Shown here: positions 7,917 to 17,115 of the stretch, in pieces
How positions within the stretch are numbered: position 1 is the first letter of the stretch
Layout of the letters: each line of letters opens with the position of its first letter
Assembly (NCBI RefSeq): GCF_009695905.1
Contig: NZ_VUNA01000014.1
Coordinates: 1-52,468 of the forward strand
Reading direction: 5' to 3'
From: Mogibacterium kristiansenii
GTDB lineage: Bacteria > Bacillota > Clostridia > Peptostreptococcales > Anaerovoracaceae
Length of the DNA stretch: 52,468 bases
Made by a program: the position numbers and the translations under genes
The notes under the pieces: model-generated
Told to the model about the DNA's origin: nothing
What the model saw: only the letters and a program-made list of their open reading frames with translations
Databases searched by the model: none

Positions 7917-9905
7917 ATGGAAATCATCCGCGCGGATCGGTCGGGCTTCTGTTTTGGCGTGCAGCGAGCCATCGATTTGACCATGGAACAGATTGAGAAA
8001 AATGAAAAGGGGGAGAAGCGTCCCCTGTACACCTGCGGACCGCTGATTCACAATCGGTCGGTAACCGGCGCCTTGGAAGAGAAGGGTGTGGGAATGATTC
8101 AGAACATCGAGGAAGCCTCGGAGGGGGATGTGGTGATCATCCGCTCCCACGGAGAACCGGAATCGTTCTATCGCACGGCGGCGGAGAAGGGGGTTGCCCT
8201 GGTGGACTCCACCTGTGTTTTTGTGACAAAAATTCATGATATCGTCCACAAAGCGCACGCCGAGGAAAAGGGCATCATCATCGTGGGCAATCCGGAGCAC
8301 CAGGAGGTCATTGCCACCAACGGCTGGTGCGATTACCGGGGGTACATTCTGCAGAGCCGAGAGGACGCAGAGGCGCTGATCCGGAACCACCCGGAACTGT
8401 TTCAGACGGGCCGGAAACCGGTGATTGTATGTCAGACTACTTTTAAGGTGGAAATCCTGGAAGAGATTCTGGGTGTTTTTAAGGACAAAAATTGCGAATA
8501 CGAGCTGTACAACACCATTTGCAGTGCGACGAGGGAGCGTCAGGATGCTTGTCGGGAATTGGCCAAAAAAGTAGAATTGATGGTGGTCATCGGCGACCGG
8601 CACAGCTCCAACTCGCGGAAATTATTCGAAATCGCGAAAGAGAATTGTAAAAATTCAATTCTTATACAAGATATTTCAGATTTACAGTTGAAACAAGCCG
8701 CAAAATATAATAAAATAGGTATAACCGCGGGTGCATCGACACCTGAATGGATAATTAAGGAGGTTATTGCTAGTATGAGCGAAAATGTCACAAACACCAC
8801 AGAAAAGAATCCAATGCTGGATTTCATGGATGACATTGAGAATTCTTTGCGTCTGCCAAGACTGGGAGATGTTGTTGAAGGTAAGGTGCATCAGGTAACA
8901 GAAGATGAAGTCATTGTTAACATCGGATGCAAGAAGGACGGAATCCTGAAGAAGGCTGAAGTATCCCTGGAAGAGGGTCAGTCTCTGAAGGACGTTTTCC
9001 AGGAGGGAGACACCGTTCAGGCCAAAGTCATGAAGACGGACGACAACGATGGCGGAATTCTTCTTTCCAAGAAGAAACTGGAAATTAATGAGAATTACAA
9101 AGAACTCAACGAAGCCATGGAGAACAAGGAGACGCTCTCCGTTAAACTTAGCAAGAAAGTTAATGGCGGCGTAATTGCAGTTTACAAGGAAGTTACCGGA
9201 TTTGTACCGATGTCCCAGCTCGCTGACACCTTTGTCACAGAAGAGAACGTCGATGATTTCATCGGCCAGACTGTTGATATCAAGGTTTTGAGAGTTGACA
9301 ACAAGCGGAACAGAGCGGTATTCTCCAGAAAAGCTGTACTAGTTGAAGAGAAGCATAAGCAGGTTGCTGAAGTATGGGCAAACCTGAATGTTGGCGACAT
9401 CGTAGAAGGTAAGGTTATGAGATTTACCGATTACGGTGCATTCGTTGACATCGGTGGCGTTGATGGTCTTCTGCACATTTCTGAAATTTCTTGGGGCAAG
9501 CTGAAGAACCCTCAGGAAGTCCTGAACATCGGAGACATCATCAATGTTAAGATTCTGTCCCTCAACGAAGAGAAGGGTAAGATTTCTTTGGGTCTGAAGC
9601 AGACAACACCGGAACCATGGTCTCAGGTTGGTACGAAATACCAGATCGGTGGAATCATCACCGGTAAGGTTGTACAGATCAAAGAGTATGGTGCTTTTGT
9701 TGAACTGGAAGCAGGTCTGGACGGACTGGTTCACATTTCGGAAATCGCAAACAAGAGAGTTGAGAACGTTTCCGACGAGCTGAGCCTGGGTCAGGAAATC
9801 ACCGCAAAGATCATGGACATCGATTCTGACAGAAAGAGAATCAGCCTGAGCATCAAAGCTGCATTGAACAACGATGAAGCAGAGGAAGCACAGGACGAGG
9901 AATAG
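7917..9905 (+). CDS. ispH: Bifunctional HMBPP reductase IspH / ribosomal protein S1
   Basis: Residues 1-286 are IspH, the iron-sulfur enzyme that makes IPP and DMAPP from HMBPP in the last MEP-pathway step. The cluster cysteines are C12 (GFCFGV), C100 (DSTC) and C202 (ICSA). Residues 287-662 hold four S1 RNA-binding domains, the third and fourth being classical (GAFVDI...GLLHISEIS and GAFVELEAGLDGLVHISEI). This fusion is known in Clostridia. At the junction AAGGAGGT (8757-8764) lies 10 bases before an in-frame ATG (8775), so S1 alone can also be translated. Codon use changes there to that of highly expressed genes. A terminator follows at 9921. Confidence 0.95.
   Translation: MEIIRADRSGFCFGVQRAIDLTMEQIEKNEKGEKRPLYTCGPLIHNRSVTGALEEKGVGMIQNIEEASEGDVVIIRSHGEPESFYRTAAEKGVALVDSTCVFVTKIHDIVHKAHAEEKGIIIVGNPEHQEVIATNGWCDYRGYILQSREDAEALIRNHPELFQTGRKPVIVCQTTFKVEILEEILGVFKDKNCEYELYNTICSATRERQDACRELAKKVELMVVIGDRHSSNSRKLFEIAKENCKNSILIQDISDLQLKQAAKYNKIGITAGASTPEWIIKEVIASMSENVTNTTEKNPMLDFMDDIENSLRLPRLGDVVEGKVHQVTEDEVIVNIGCKKDGILKKAEVSLEEGQSLKDVFQEGDTVQAKVMKTDDNDGGILLSKKKLEINENYKELNEAMENKETLSVKLSKKVNGGVIAVYKEVTGFVPMSQLADTFVTEENVDDFIGQTVDIKVLRVDNKRNRAVFSRKAVLVEEKHKQVAEVWANLNVGDIVEGKVMRFTDYGAFVDIGGVDGLLHISEISWGKLKNPQEVLNIGDIINVKILSLNEEKGKISLGLKQTTPEPWSQVGTKYQIGGIITGKVVQIKEYGAFVELEAGLDGLVHISEIANKRVENVSDELSLGQEITAKIMDIDSDRKRISLSIKAALNNDEAEEAQDEE
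8681..8777 (+). promoter_or_regulatory. Internal ribosome site (and possible promoter) for free S1
   Basis: Inside ispH-S1, AAGGAGGT (8757-8764) precedes ATG 8775 in frame; the product MSENVTNTTEK starts just like a stand-alone S1. The DNA from 8640 to 8770 is distinctly AT-rich. It contains TTTACA (8681-8686) and TATAAT (8706-8711) with a 19-bp spacer, which may be a weak internal promoter. The ribosome site is clear; the promoter is tentative. Confidence 0.65.
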
Positions 9906-9920
9906 TCTGATTGTTCGAAA

Positions 9921-9944
9921 GGCCACCGTAATTGCACGGTGGTC
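9921..9944 (+). terminator. Terminator after ispH-S1
   Basis: A 9-bp stem (GGCCACCGT / ACGGTGGTC, one G-T pair) with a 6-nt loop is followed by a T-rich run (TTTTTCC), 15 bp after the stop. Confidence 0.85.
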
Positions 9945-10040
9945 TTTTTCCTGTTTTTTGAACGACGGCATTTGCATGGGGACGCCGGGACTTTTTCCCT
10001 CGAATGCAAAAGCCGTATTGAAAGGAGAAAAGAAAGCGAT

Positions 10041-10874
10041 ATGGATATTCGTTTAGTTGCACTGGATCTGGACGGAACGACGATGAACAGCGACAACCGC
10101 CTTTCCGATTACAACCGAAAATCCCTGGAAGCAGCGGTACAGGCGGGAATTCAGGTAGTGGTGGCCTCCGGCCGAGCCTTCGATGCCCTGCCGAAAGAAG
10201 TCCTGGCGATTCCGGGCCTTCAGTACGCCATCTCCTCCAACGGCGCCCATATCACCGATCTTACCACCGGGAAATTCATCTATTCCAGCTACATCACCCC
10301 CACCACGGTGGACCGGGCCATCGACCTGGCTGTAAAAGAACATCTGATGGTAGAGGCCTTCTGTCACGGGAAGCCCTATATTTCCGAAGCCCTTTACGAG
10401 GACATTCGGGTAAACGGCAGCGTCTACCGAAACAAGGAATACGTGATGACCACCCGTACCCCGATTCCGGATATCTTCGGTTTCATGCGAGAAAACCGTG
10501 AAATTCTGGAAAACATCAATTTCTTTTTTTATGGGGATGATCGCCTAAAAGAAATGCGTCCGAGAATCCAATCTCTTCCGGACTGCAATGTGGTGTCGTC
10601 CGTTAAAAATAACATTGAAATCGGCGGAATCAATTCCAGCAAGGCCCATGCCCTGGAGATTCTGTCCCGGAAACTGAAAATTCCCCGGGAAGGGATTATG
10701 AGCTTCGGCGATGCGGGAAATGATATTCCCATGATTCGCTATGCCGGCATGGGCGTGGCCGTTGGCAACGCCTGGGACGATGTGAAGGCGGCGGCGGACT
10801 ACGTAGCGGAAAGCAATGACGAGGACGGAGTGGGTCGGACCATCCGCCGCTTCGCTTTGGGAGAGAAACTGTAA
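10041..10874 (+). CDS. Cof-type HAD-IIB family phosphatase
   Basis: This cytoplasmic sugar-phosphate or nucleotide phosphatase has 277 aa. The nucleophile motif is ALDLDGTT, with D9 and D11. A mid-domain typical of subclass IIB follows, then a late GDAGNDIPM motif and the VGNAWDDVK segment. This matches the Cof family, whose substrates are broad and cannot be told from sequence. The start with AAAGGAG upstream is preferred over the longer frame from 9939, which runs through the preceding terminator. It stands alone between two terminators. Confidence 0.9.
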   Translation: MDIRLVALDLDGTTMNSDNRLSDYNRKSLEAAVQAGIQVVVASGRAFDALPKEVLAIPGLQYAISSNGAHITDLTTGKFIYSSYITPTTVDRAIDLAVKEHLMVEAFCHGKPYISEALYEDIRVNGSVYRNKEYVMTTRTPIPDIFGFMRENREILENINFFFYGDDRLKEMRPRIQSLPDCNVVSSVKNNIEIGGINSSKAHALEILSRKLKIPREGIMSFGDAGNDIPMIRYAGMGVAVGNAWDDVKAAADYVAESNDEDGVGRTIRRFALGEKL

Positions 10875-10910
10875 GTTTCTTCCTTATAAATAGGATATAA
10901 TATGTAATGA

Positions 10911-10960
10911 AAAAAACTTTGAATTGGCGGACGCTTCGGTCCGCCGATTCAAAGTTTTTT
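10911..10960 (+). terminator. Terminator after HAD gene
   Basis: A 22-bp stem (10911-10932 with 10939-10960, one G-T pair) has a GCTTCG-type loop, an A-run at its 5' side and a T-run at its 3' side. It can therefore act in both directions. Array D starts 70 bp later. Confidence 0.9.
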
Positions 10961-11028
10961 GTTTTTTGAAGCCCCGGCTGACAGGCCGGCCGGTCCTGAA
11001 TCCGTTCGGCCGGCCGGCAGAGTCATCC

Positions 11029-11770
11029 GGTTCGCGCTCGCCTCCCGTGAAAGCCAATGAATTCGGTTTTCGAGCGCGAACTTTAGCGGCCGGACTCTTC
11101 TGAACCCAGCCGTCCGGCTTCTCCGGTTCGCGCTCGCCTCCCATGAAAGCCAATGAATTCGGTTTCCGAGCGCGAACTTTAGCGGTCGGGCCCTCCTGAA
11201 TCCAGCCGTTCGGCTTCTCCGGTTCGCGCTCGCCTCCCATGAAAGCCAATGAATTCGGTTTCCGAGCGCGAACTTTAGCGGTCGGACCGTCCGGAATCTG
11301 CCCGGGAGACTTCTCCGGTTCGCGCTCGCCTCCTCTGAAAGCCAATGAATTCGGTTTCTGAGCGCGAACTGTGGCGGTCGGGCAGCCCGGAATCTGCCCG
11401 GGAGACTTCTCCGGTTCGCGCTCGCCTCCCGTGAAAGCCAATGAATTCGGATTTCGAGCGCGAACTCTAGCGGCCGGGCCCTCCTGAATCCAGCCGTCCG
11501 GCTTCTCCGGTTCGCGCTCGCCTCCCGTGAAAGCCAATGAATTCGGTTTCCGAGCGCGAACTTTGGCGGCCGGCCCCTCCTGAATCCAGCCGTCCGGCTT
11601 CTCCGGTTCGCGCTCGCCTCCCGTGAAAGCCAATGAATTCGGTTTCCGAGCGCGAACTTTGGCGGCCGGACTCTTCTGAACCCGGCCGGTCGGCTTCTTC
11701 GGTTCGCGCTCGCCTCCCATGAAAGCCAATGAATTCGGATTTCGAGCGCGAACTCTAGCGGCCGGGCCGC
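11029..11770. repeat. Tandem hairpin array D (period 96 bp, eight copies)
   Basis: TTCGCGCTCG occurs at 11031, 11127, 11223, 11319, 11415, 11511, 11607 and 11703, exactly 96 bp apart. Each is followed 30 nt later by its reverse complement CGAGCGCGAA, giving an 11-bp stem once the flanking G/C pair is counted. The 30-nt loop (with AAGCCAATGAATTCGG) is nearly invariant, while the roughly 44 nt between hairpins varies among copies. As 96 is a multiple of 3, several frames stay open across it, giving spurious ORFs of over 300 codons. Read on the - strand, the loop has GGCTTTCACGGG, faintly like the core of arrays A-C. Confidence 0.92.
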
Positions 11771-12019
11771 CTTCCTCCCGGCCGGCCCGCCGGGCGCCCG
11801 GTTTACAAATGCCCCATTTTGGTACTTTTTCCCGGGCGAAAAGTCCTTTTTGCTCGAAACGCCACATCCCCTTCCCGGAATATGGTACAAAGGAAGAACC
11901 AACAGGCGGAAGAATCAAACGGACCAAGCAGCGGCGACTCAACCGGAAGACCGACGGGACATGCGGCGACTCAACCGGCAGACTGACAGGACGTGCGACA
12001 GATTGACAGGAGGAGAACT
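11771..12019. other. Spacer with short 32-bp repeats before yraN
   Basis: Following array D is GC-rich sequence, then about 11931-11994 two imperfect 32-bp repeats beginning GCGGCGACTCAACCGG (11931 and 11963). No ORF is convincing and I see no clear promoter. Confidence 0.5.
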
Positions 12020-12352
12020 ATGATTGGCAGTAAAAAACTAGGAGATATTGGAGAACAGATGGCGGAAAGAGTATATGCGGAAGATGGGTTTCAGATTTTG
12101 GAAACCAACTTTCGATGCCGCTCCGGGGAGATTGATATTATTGCGGAAAAGGATTTTTGCTTTCATTTCGTGGAGGTGAAGACCCGGAGAGGGGACGATT
12201 TCGGGTATCCGGCAGAGGCGGTAAATGAAACGAAGCTCCGGCGGATGCAGGCGGCGGCCCGGTACTATATGCATATGAATCGATTGGAGAACGTACGGGT
12301 CCAATTTGATGTAGTAGAAATCGAAGTGAATCAGATTTCAAATTGCATATGA
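12020..12352 (+). CDS. YraN family (UPF0102) nuclease-fold protein
   Basis: This small protein (110 aa) has the restriction-endonuclease-like fold of the YraN/UPF0102 family. It shows the LGDIGEQMAE start, then CRSGEIDIIA (about 35-44) and FVEVKTR, the E-x-D ... E-x-K catalytic-type residues. Its function is not firmly known; in many bacteria it neighbours comM or dprA, as here. ACAGGAGGAG lies before the ATG, which rules against the upstream GTG/ATG of the longer frame. The following 176 bp are non-coding. Confidence 0.88.
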   Translation: MIGSKKLGDIGEQMAERVYAEDGFQILETNFRCRSGEIDIIAEKDFCFHFVEVKTRRGDDFGYPAEAVNETKLRRMQAAARYYMHMNRLENVRVQFDVVEIEVNQISNCI

Positions 12353-12528
12353 CGGACAATGTAATTGGAACACCCTAATCACTCAAATTACTCAAATCGC
12401 TAAACTCGCGCGGAGCGCCCATATAGTAGAGCACTCAAATCACTCAAATCGCGCGGAGCGCCCGAATTGCAGCAGCGCACAAAGCACGCAGCGCGCTCAA
12501 ATCATTCAAATCAACAAAGGAGGACAAA
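12353..12528. repeat. Irregular short repeats between yraN and comM-like gene
   Basis: CACTCAAATC-type decamers recur six or more times between 12378 and 12511, and GCGCGGAGCGCCC occurs twice (12408 and 12451). No gene or obvious regulator is seen, but AAAGGAGG before 12529 serves the next gene. Confidence 0.55.
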
Positions 12529-14055
12529 ATGATAAGTGTAGTATATACAGCAGTTTGCGAGGGCATCGAAGGAATTCCGGTGCAAGTGGAGACGGATATC
12601 GGTCCGGGACTTCCTCAGATCAACATTGTGGGGCTGGCATCCACCACGGTGATGGAATCCCGAGAGCGCATCAAGTCCGGCCTCCTGAACTCCGGTTTCG
12701 AGTATCCCCGGCGACGGGTGACCGTGAATTTGATTCCGGCGGGCATCCGCAAAAACGGGAGCCATCTGGATCTGGCCATTGCCATGGGAATTTTGGGCGC
12801 CATGGGATACGCGGACGCCGATGCCCTTCGTGAAATTGGTTTTATTGGAGAGATATCCCTTCAGGGGGACGTGTGCCGCGTGGAAGGCGTGCTGCCCATG
12901 ATTCTGGGAATGGAAAAAGCGGGGATTCGGCGGGTCGTTCTGCCGGCGGAGAATTTAGCGGAAGCGGAGCTGGCGCGGGAAGGCGGGAGCGCCGGGCCGG
13001 AGCTTTTGGCGGTCCGAAATCTTCAAGAATGCCTGGATGCGGTTCAGGGTAAAAAAATCCCGTCACAGGGCGAACGCGTCCGGCCGGCAATCCGGGAAAC
13101 GGAATATGCGGATTTTAGCGATATCAGCGGCCAGGAAAACGCCAAGCGGGCGGCCGTGATTGCGGTGGCCGGCCACCACGGACTCCTGATGATGGGAAGT
13201 CCCGGATGCGGCAAAACCATGATTGCCCGGCGCATTCCTTCCATCCTCCCGCCGCTGACCCGGCAGCAGATGGTGGAAACCACCATGATTTACTCCATTG
13301 CGGGCAAACTGGAGAAGGGACAGGAAATCATATCGGCGCCGCCGTTCCGGCACCCCCACCATTCCATCGGAAAGGCCGGACTGCTGGGCGGCGGAAGTTA
13401 CCCGGTGCCGGGGGAAATCACCATGGCTCACAACGGGGTGCTTTTTCTGGACGAAGTGGGCGAATTCAAAAGGGAAAACATCGAGGCCCTGCGCATTCCC
13501 CTTGAAGAGGGGGAAATCACCCATTTTCGCCATGGGAGAGCGTACCGGTTTCCCAGCGATTTTCGGTTAGTCATGGCAACGAATCCCTGTCCCTGCGGGT
13601 ATCTGGGAGATCCGGAGCGAGAGTGCCGGTGCTCGCCGGGAGAGATTGAGAATTACCGAAAGCGGCTCAGCGGTCCCATGTTGGAGCGCATGGATATGCT
13701 GATTCAGATGGAGAAGGTGCACTACGATGAGCTGAATCGAAAACCCGATGAGAACCTTTCCTCCAAAGAGATGCGGAAAATGGTGATGCAAGCGATTGAT
13801 TTTGCGGCGGCGAGGGGGCAGGAAAAGCCCAACGGCCTGCTGGAGGACCGGGAAGTGCAGCAGCTGGAGATTTCGGCGGAGGGCCGGAAAATCCTTCAGA
13901 ATGCGTATACCAACCTGAAACTGTCGCCTCGCACCTGGATAAAGGTGCAGAAGGTAGCCCGCACCATCGCGGATGCGGAGCAGTCGGAATGCATTGAAGG
14001 CGAGCATATTCTGGAAGCCCTGAGTTACCGGACGGCGCCGGAGGATATTTATTGA
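12529..14055 (+). CDS. YifB/ComM family AAA+ ATPase (Mg-chelatase-like)
   Basis: The 508-aa cytoplasmic ATPase has an N-terminal Lon-protease-like/ComM fold (about 1-180: VQVETDIGPGLPQINIVG). The AAA+ module follows, with Walker A GSPGCGKT (223-230) and Walker B VLFLDEVGEF, and a C-terminal Mg-chelatase domain. ComM is a helicase that promotes branch migration during natural transformation; that role is established in Gram-negatives and inferred here. A strong AAAGGAGG lies before the ATG. dprA follows after 12 bp. Confidence 0.92.
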   Translation: MISVVYTAVCEGIEGIPVQVETDIGPGLPQINIVGLASTTVMESRERIKSGLLNSGFEYPRRRVTVNLIPAGIRKNGSHLDLAIAMGILGAMGYADADALREIGFIGEISLQGDVCRVEGVLPMILGMEKAGIRRVVLPAENLAEAELAREGGSAGPELLAVRNLQECLDAVQGKKIPSQGERVRPAIRETEYADFSDISGQENAKRAAVIAVAGHHGLLMMGSPGCGKTMIARRIPSILPPLTRQQMVETTMIYSIAGKLEKGQEIISAPPFRHPHHSIGKAGLLGGGSYPVPGEITMAHNGVLFLDEVGEFKRENIEALRIPLEEGEITHFRHGRAYRFPSDFRLVMATNPCPCGYLGDPERECRCSPGEIENYRKRLSGPMLERMDMLIQMEKVHYDELNRKPDENLSSKEMRKMVMQAIDFAAARGQEKPNGLLEDREVQQLEISAEGRKILQNAYTNLKLSPRTWIKVQKVARTIADAEQSECIEGEHILEALSYRTAPEDIY

Positions 14056-14067
14056 AGGAGGCGTAAT

Positions 14068-14928
14068 ATGATAAAAAAAGATTTTGAAATCGACCGGGAT
14101 TCCCGGCTGTATCCGGAGCTCCTGCGGCAGATTCCGAATCCGCCGAAAAAACTTTTTTGCAGAGGAAACCCGGAACTGCTGGAATGCCGGAAGGTGGCGG
14201 TGGTGGGATCTCGCCGCTATTCACTGTACGGAAAGCAGACTGCGCTGATGATCGGAAAGTATTTCGGGAAGACGGAGCTGGCGGTGGTGTCCGGATTGGC
14301 CAGCGGAATCGACACCTTTGCCCACACCGGGGTGCTGGAAGTGGGAGGCAGCACCATCGCCGTGCTGGGCACCGGATTGGATCGAAATTACCCGGTGAAA
14401 AACAAACCCCTGCAGGAAGAAATCACCGAAAAAGGACTGGTTATTTCCGAATACGAAAATGATTTTAGCGGAAACCAATACTCCTTTCCGGCGCGAAACC
14501 GAATTATCAGCGGACTCAGCGAGGGCGTGGTCGTGGTGGAGGCCGGATCTTCCAGCGGATCCCTGATTACCGCTCAGTTTGCCGGCGAACAGGGACGGAC
14601 GGTGTATGCGGTGCCGGGAAACATCAACAGCCAGTTCAGCATCGGAACGAATCTGCTGATTCGAGACGGCGCGGTGCCCCTGGTGGTGGTGAAGGATGTA
14701 CTCCTGGATATGGGCCTTGAGTTGCCGGAAGAGAGTGAAAAGAAAATTGCATTAGGCGGTGACGAGACGGCGATATTGGAAATCGTGAAGCGGAATAATG
14801 GAATTCATGTGAATGAAATTGCACATATAATGAACAAAAACATTGGAAAAATCAGTGCTATAATAACCGTGCTTGAAATTAAAGGCATAGTCATCAGCCA
14901 CGGAGGAAAAATTCACCTTGCAAATTAG
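14068..14928 (+). CDS. dprA: DNA processing protein DprA
   Basis: DprA binds incoming single-stranded DNA and loads RecA during transformation. The Rossmann core carries VAVVGSRRYSLYG, SGLASGID and FPARNRIISGLS, then EAGSSSGSLITAQFA and VPGNI, the usual DprA signature order. A C-terminal winged-helix region (NNGIHVNEIAHIM) is present. With 286 aa it lacks an N-terminal SAM or HhH domain, the short form. GAAGGAGGCG precedes the ATG. It sits directly after the ComM-like gene. Confidence 0.95.
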   Translation: MIKKDFEIDRDSRLYPELLRQIPNPPKKLFCRGNPELLECRKVAVVGSRRYSLYGKQTALMIGKYFGKTELAVVSGLASGIDTFAHTGVLEVGGSTIAVLGTGLDRNYPVKNKPLQEEITEKGLVISEYENDFSGNQYSFPARNRIISGLSEGVVVVEAGSSSGSLITAQFAGEQGRTVYAVPGNINSQFSIGTNLLIRDGAVPLVVVKDVLLDMGLELPEESEKKIALGGDETAILEIVKRNNGIHVNEIAHIMNKNIGKISAIITVLEIKGIVISHGGKIHLAN

Positions 14929-14946
14929 CCTTCTTGGGGGTATGCT
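14918..14946 (+). promoter_or_regulatory. Candidate topA promoter
   Basis: TTGCAA (14918-14923) and TATGCT (14941-14946) are 17 bp apart, overlapping the end of dprA and 37 bp before topA. Confidence 0.5.
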
Positions 14947-14982
14947 ATAAACTGTTGTAAAATATTTTTGAGGAGATAATGA

Positions 14983-17088
14983 ATGGCAACAGCTGCAAAG
15001 AAGAAAACAACCAAAAAGACAACAAAGAAAATAACCAAACCCAGAGCCCGAACTCTGCTGGTGGTGGAGTCTCCATCCAAGGCAAAGATTATCGGAAAAT
15101 ATCTGGGATCCAGTTATAAAGTCATCGCGTCCGTGGGTCACGTTCGGGATCTGCCGAAGAGCCGGCTGGCGGTGGATGTGGACAACCATTTCGAGCCGGA
15201 GTACATCAACATCCGGGGCAAGGGCCCGACCATTCGGGAACTGAAGAAGGAAGCCGCAAGTGCGAAGCGCGTCCTTCTGGCAACGGACCCGGACCGGGAA
15301 GGGGAGGCAATATCCTGGCATATCGCCCATCTTCTCGGTATCGATCCAACCTCGGAATGCAGAATTGAATTTAATGAAATCAACAAGGAGGCGGTAAAAG
15401 AAGCCCTGAAACATCCGAGAGCCATCAACATGGGCTTGGTGGATGCCCAGCAGGCCCGGCGAGTGCTGGATCGTCTGGTGGGCTATCAGATCAGCCCGCT
15501 GCTCTGGAAAAAGGTGCGCCGGGGACTTTCTGCCGGCCGAGTGCAGTCGGCGGCCCTGAAGATCATCTGCGACCGAGAGACGGAGATTCTGAACTTTATC
15601 CCGGAAGAGTATTGGAACATTTTCGCGGATTTTGGCGGAGGCTTCAAGGCGCAGGTGGCAAAGCGCAGCGGAAAGAAGATCCATATTCCGGACGGCGAAG
15701 CCGCCGCAAAGGTGAAAATCGAACTGCAGGAGAACCCGTACCATGTGGAAAAGGTGATCCGGAAGGACAAGAAGACCAATCCGTATCCTCCTTTTACCAC
15801 CAGTACATTACAGCAGGATGCATCCATTAAATTAAACTTCCCGACTCGCCGCACCATGCAGGTGGCACAGCAACTCTATGAGGGCGTGGACATCAAAGGC
15901 ATGGGTTCCCGCGGTCTGGTCACCTACATCCGTACCGACTCCGTTCGTGTGGCGGAGGGTGCCAGAAGCCAGGCCCACGAGTTCATCGAAGCCAATATGG
16001 GAAAAGAATATATCGGTTCCGGAAAGTTCACCAACAAGAAAAACAAGGATATTCAGGATGCCCACGAGGCCATTCGTCCGTCCGATGTGACGCTGGATCC
16101 GGAGATGCTGAAGGAATCCCTGACGCCGGAACAGTACAAGCTGTATCGGCTGATCTGGCAGCGGTTCGTGGCATCTCAGATGGCACCGGCGGTAAGCGAT
16201 ACCGTTTCGGTGGCAATCAAAAATGGCAAATACGAGCTGAAGGCCAGCGGTTCCACACCGAAGTTTGATGGGTGGAAGAAAATCTATCCGGCATCCTCCG
16301 GCGAGAACGGTATGAATATTCCGGCGCTGGAAGAAGGCGAGGAGCTGCAGGCGCAGGACGTGATTACGGAACAGAAATTCACCACACCGCCGCCGCGGTT
16401 CACGGAAGCCAGCCTGGTAAAAACCCTGGAAGAGCTGAACATCGGCCGGCCGAGCACTTACGCTACCATCATCACCACCCTGGGGACTCGGCGGTACATT
16501 AAGAAGGAGAAGAAATCCCTGATGCCGACCCAGTTGGGTTTTGATGTCACAAAAATTCTGTCGGAATACTTTTCCGATATCGTGGACGCCCAGTTCACCG
16601 CCCAGATGGAAGATAACCTGGACTCCGTGGAGCTTCAGAAGCTTCCGTGGAAAAACACCATCGACGGGTTCTACGGCAATTTCCGAAAGGAATTGGACCG
16701 GGCCGATGCGGAGGTGGAGCGAATCGAGCAGGAAGTGGTGCTCAGTGATGAGGTCTGCGAACTCTGCGGAAAACCGATGGCGATTAAGGAAGGCCGTTTT
16801 GGTCAGTTCTTGGCGTGCACCGGTTATCCGGAATGCACCAACACCAAAGCCATCGTGATTCCAACCGGCGTGAAATGTCCGAAATGCGGAAAGGAAATCG
16901 TGCAGAAGCGTTCCCGGAAGGGCCGGATTTTCTACGGCTGCAGCGGTTATCCGGACTGCGACGTGGTATTCTGGAACAAGCCAATCGACCGGACCTGTCC
17001 GAAGTGCGGTTCCCTGCTGATGGAAAACACCACGAAAAAATATCGGTACAAGTGTTCCAGCAGCGAATGCGACTACAGAGAAGAATAA
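14983..17088 (+). CDS. topA: DNA topoisomerase I
   Basis: Type IA topoisomerase (701 aa) that relaxes negative supercoils. A Lys/Thr-rich tail (1-22) precedes the TOPRIM domain: E29 in VVESPSKAK and DPDREGE at 102-108. The catalytic tyrosine is Y315 in VTYIRTDS. Three zinc-finger Cys sets end the protein: CELCGKPM...YPEC, CPKCGKEI...YPDC and CPKCGSLL...SEC. GAGGAG lies before the ATG. The order dprA-topA-hslVU is common in Firmicutes; trmFO, often present between topA and hslV, is missing. Confidence 0.97.
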   Translation: MATAAKKKTTKKTTKKITKPRARTLLVVESPSKAKIIGKYLGSSYKVIASVGHVRDLPKSRLAVDVDNHFEPEYINIRGKGPTIRELKKEAASAKRVLLATDPDREGEAISWHIAHLLGIDPTSECRIEFNEINKEAVKEALKHPRAINMGLVDAQQARRVLDRLVGYQISPLLWKKVRRGLSAGRVQSAALKIICDRETEILNFIPEEYWNIFADFGGGFKAQVAKRSGKKIHIPDGEAAAKVKIELQENPYHVEKVIRKDKKTNPYPPFTTSTLQQDASIKLNFPTRRTMQVAQQLYEGVDIKGMGSRGLVTYIRTDSVRVAEGARSQAHEFIEANMGKEYIGSGKFTNKKNKDIQDAHEAIRPSDVTLDPEMLKESLTPEQYKLYRLIWQRFVASQMAPAVSDTVSVAIKNGKYELKASGSTPKFDGWKKIYPASSGENGMNIPALEEGEELQAQDVITEQKFTTPPPRFTEASLVKTLEELNIGRPSTYATIITTLGTRRYIKKEKKSLMPTQLGFDVTKILSEYFSDIVDAQFTAQMEDNLDSVELQKLPWKNTIDGFYGNFRKELDRADAEVERIEQEVVLSDEVCELCGKPMAIKEGRFGQFLACTGYPECTNTKAIVIPTGVKCPKCGKEIVQKRSRKGRIFYGCSGYPDCDVVFWNKPIDRTCPKCGSLLMENTTKKYRYKCSSSECDYREE

Positions 17089-17115
17089 TTTTAGGGGTAT
17101 AGAAAGGATATAACA

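Noticed and set aside
10884-11942. Long - strand ORFs of 352 and 317 codons with 32-residue repeats across array D
   Set aside because: The 96-bp period keeps several frames open at once. Conservation follows the palindromic stem and loop rather than codon positions, and there is no ribosome site or domain.
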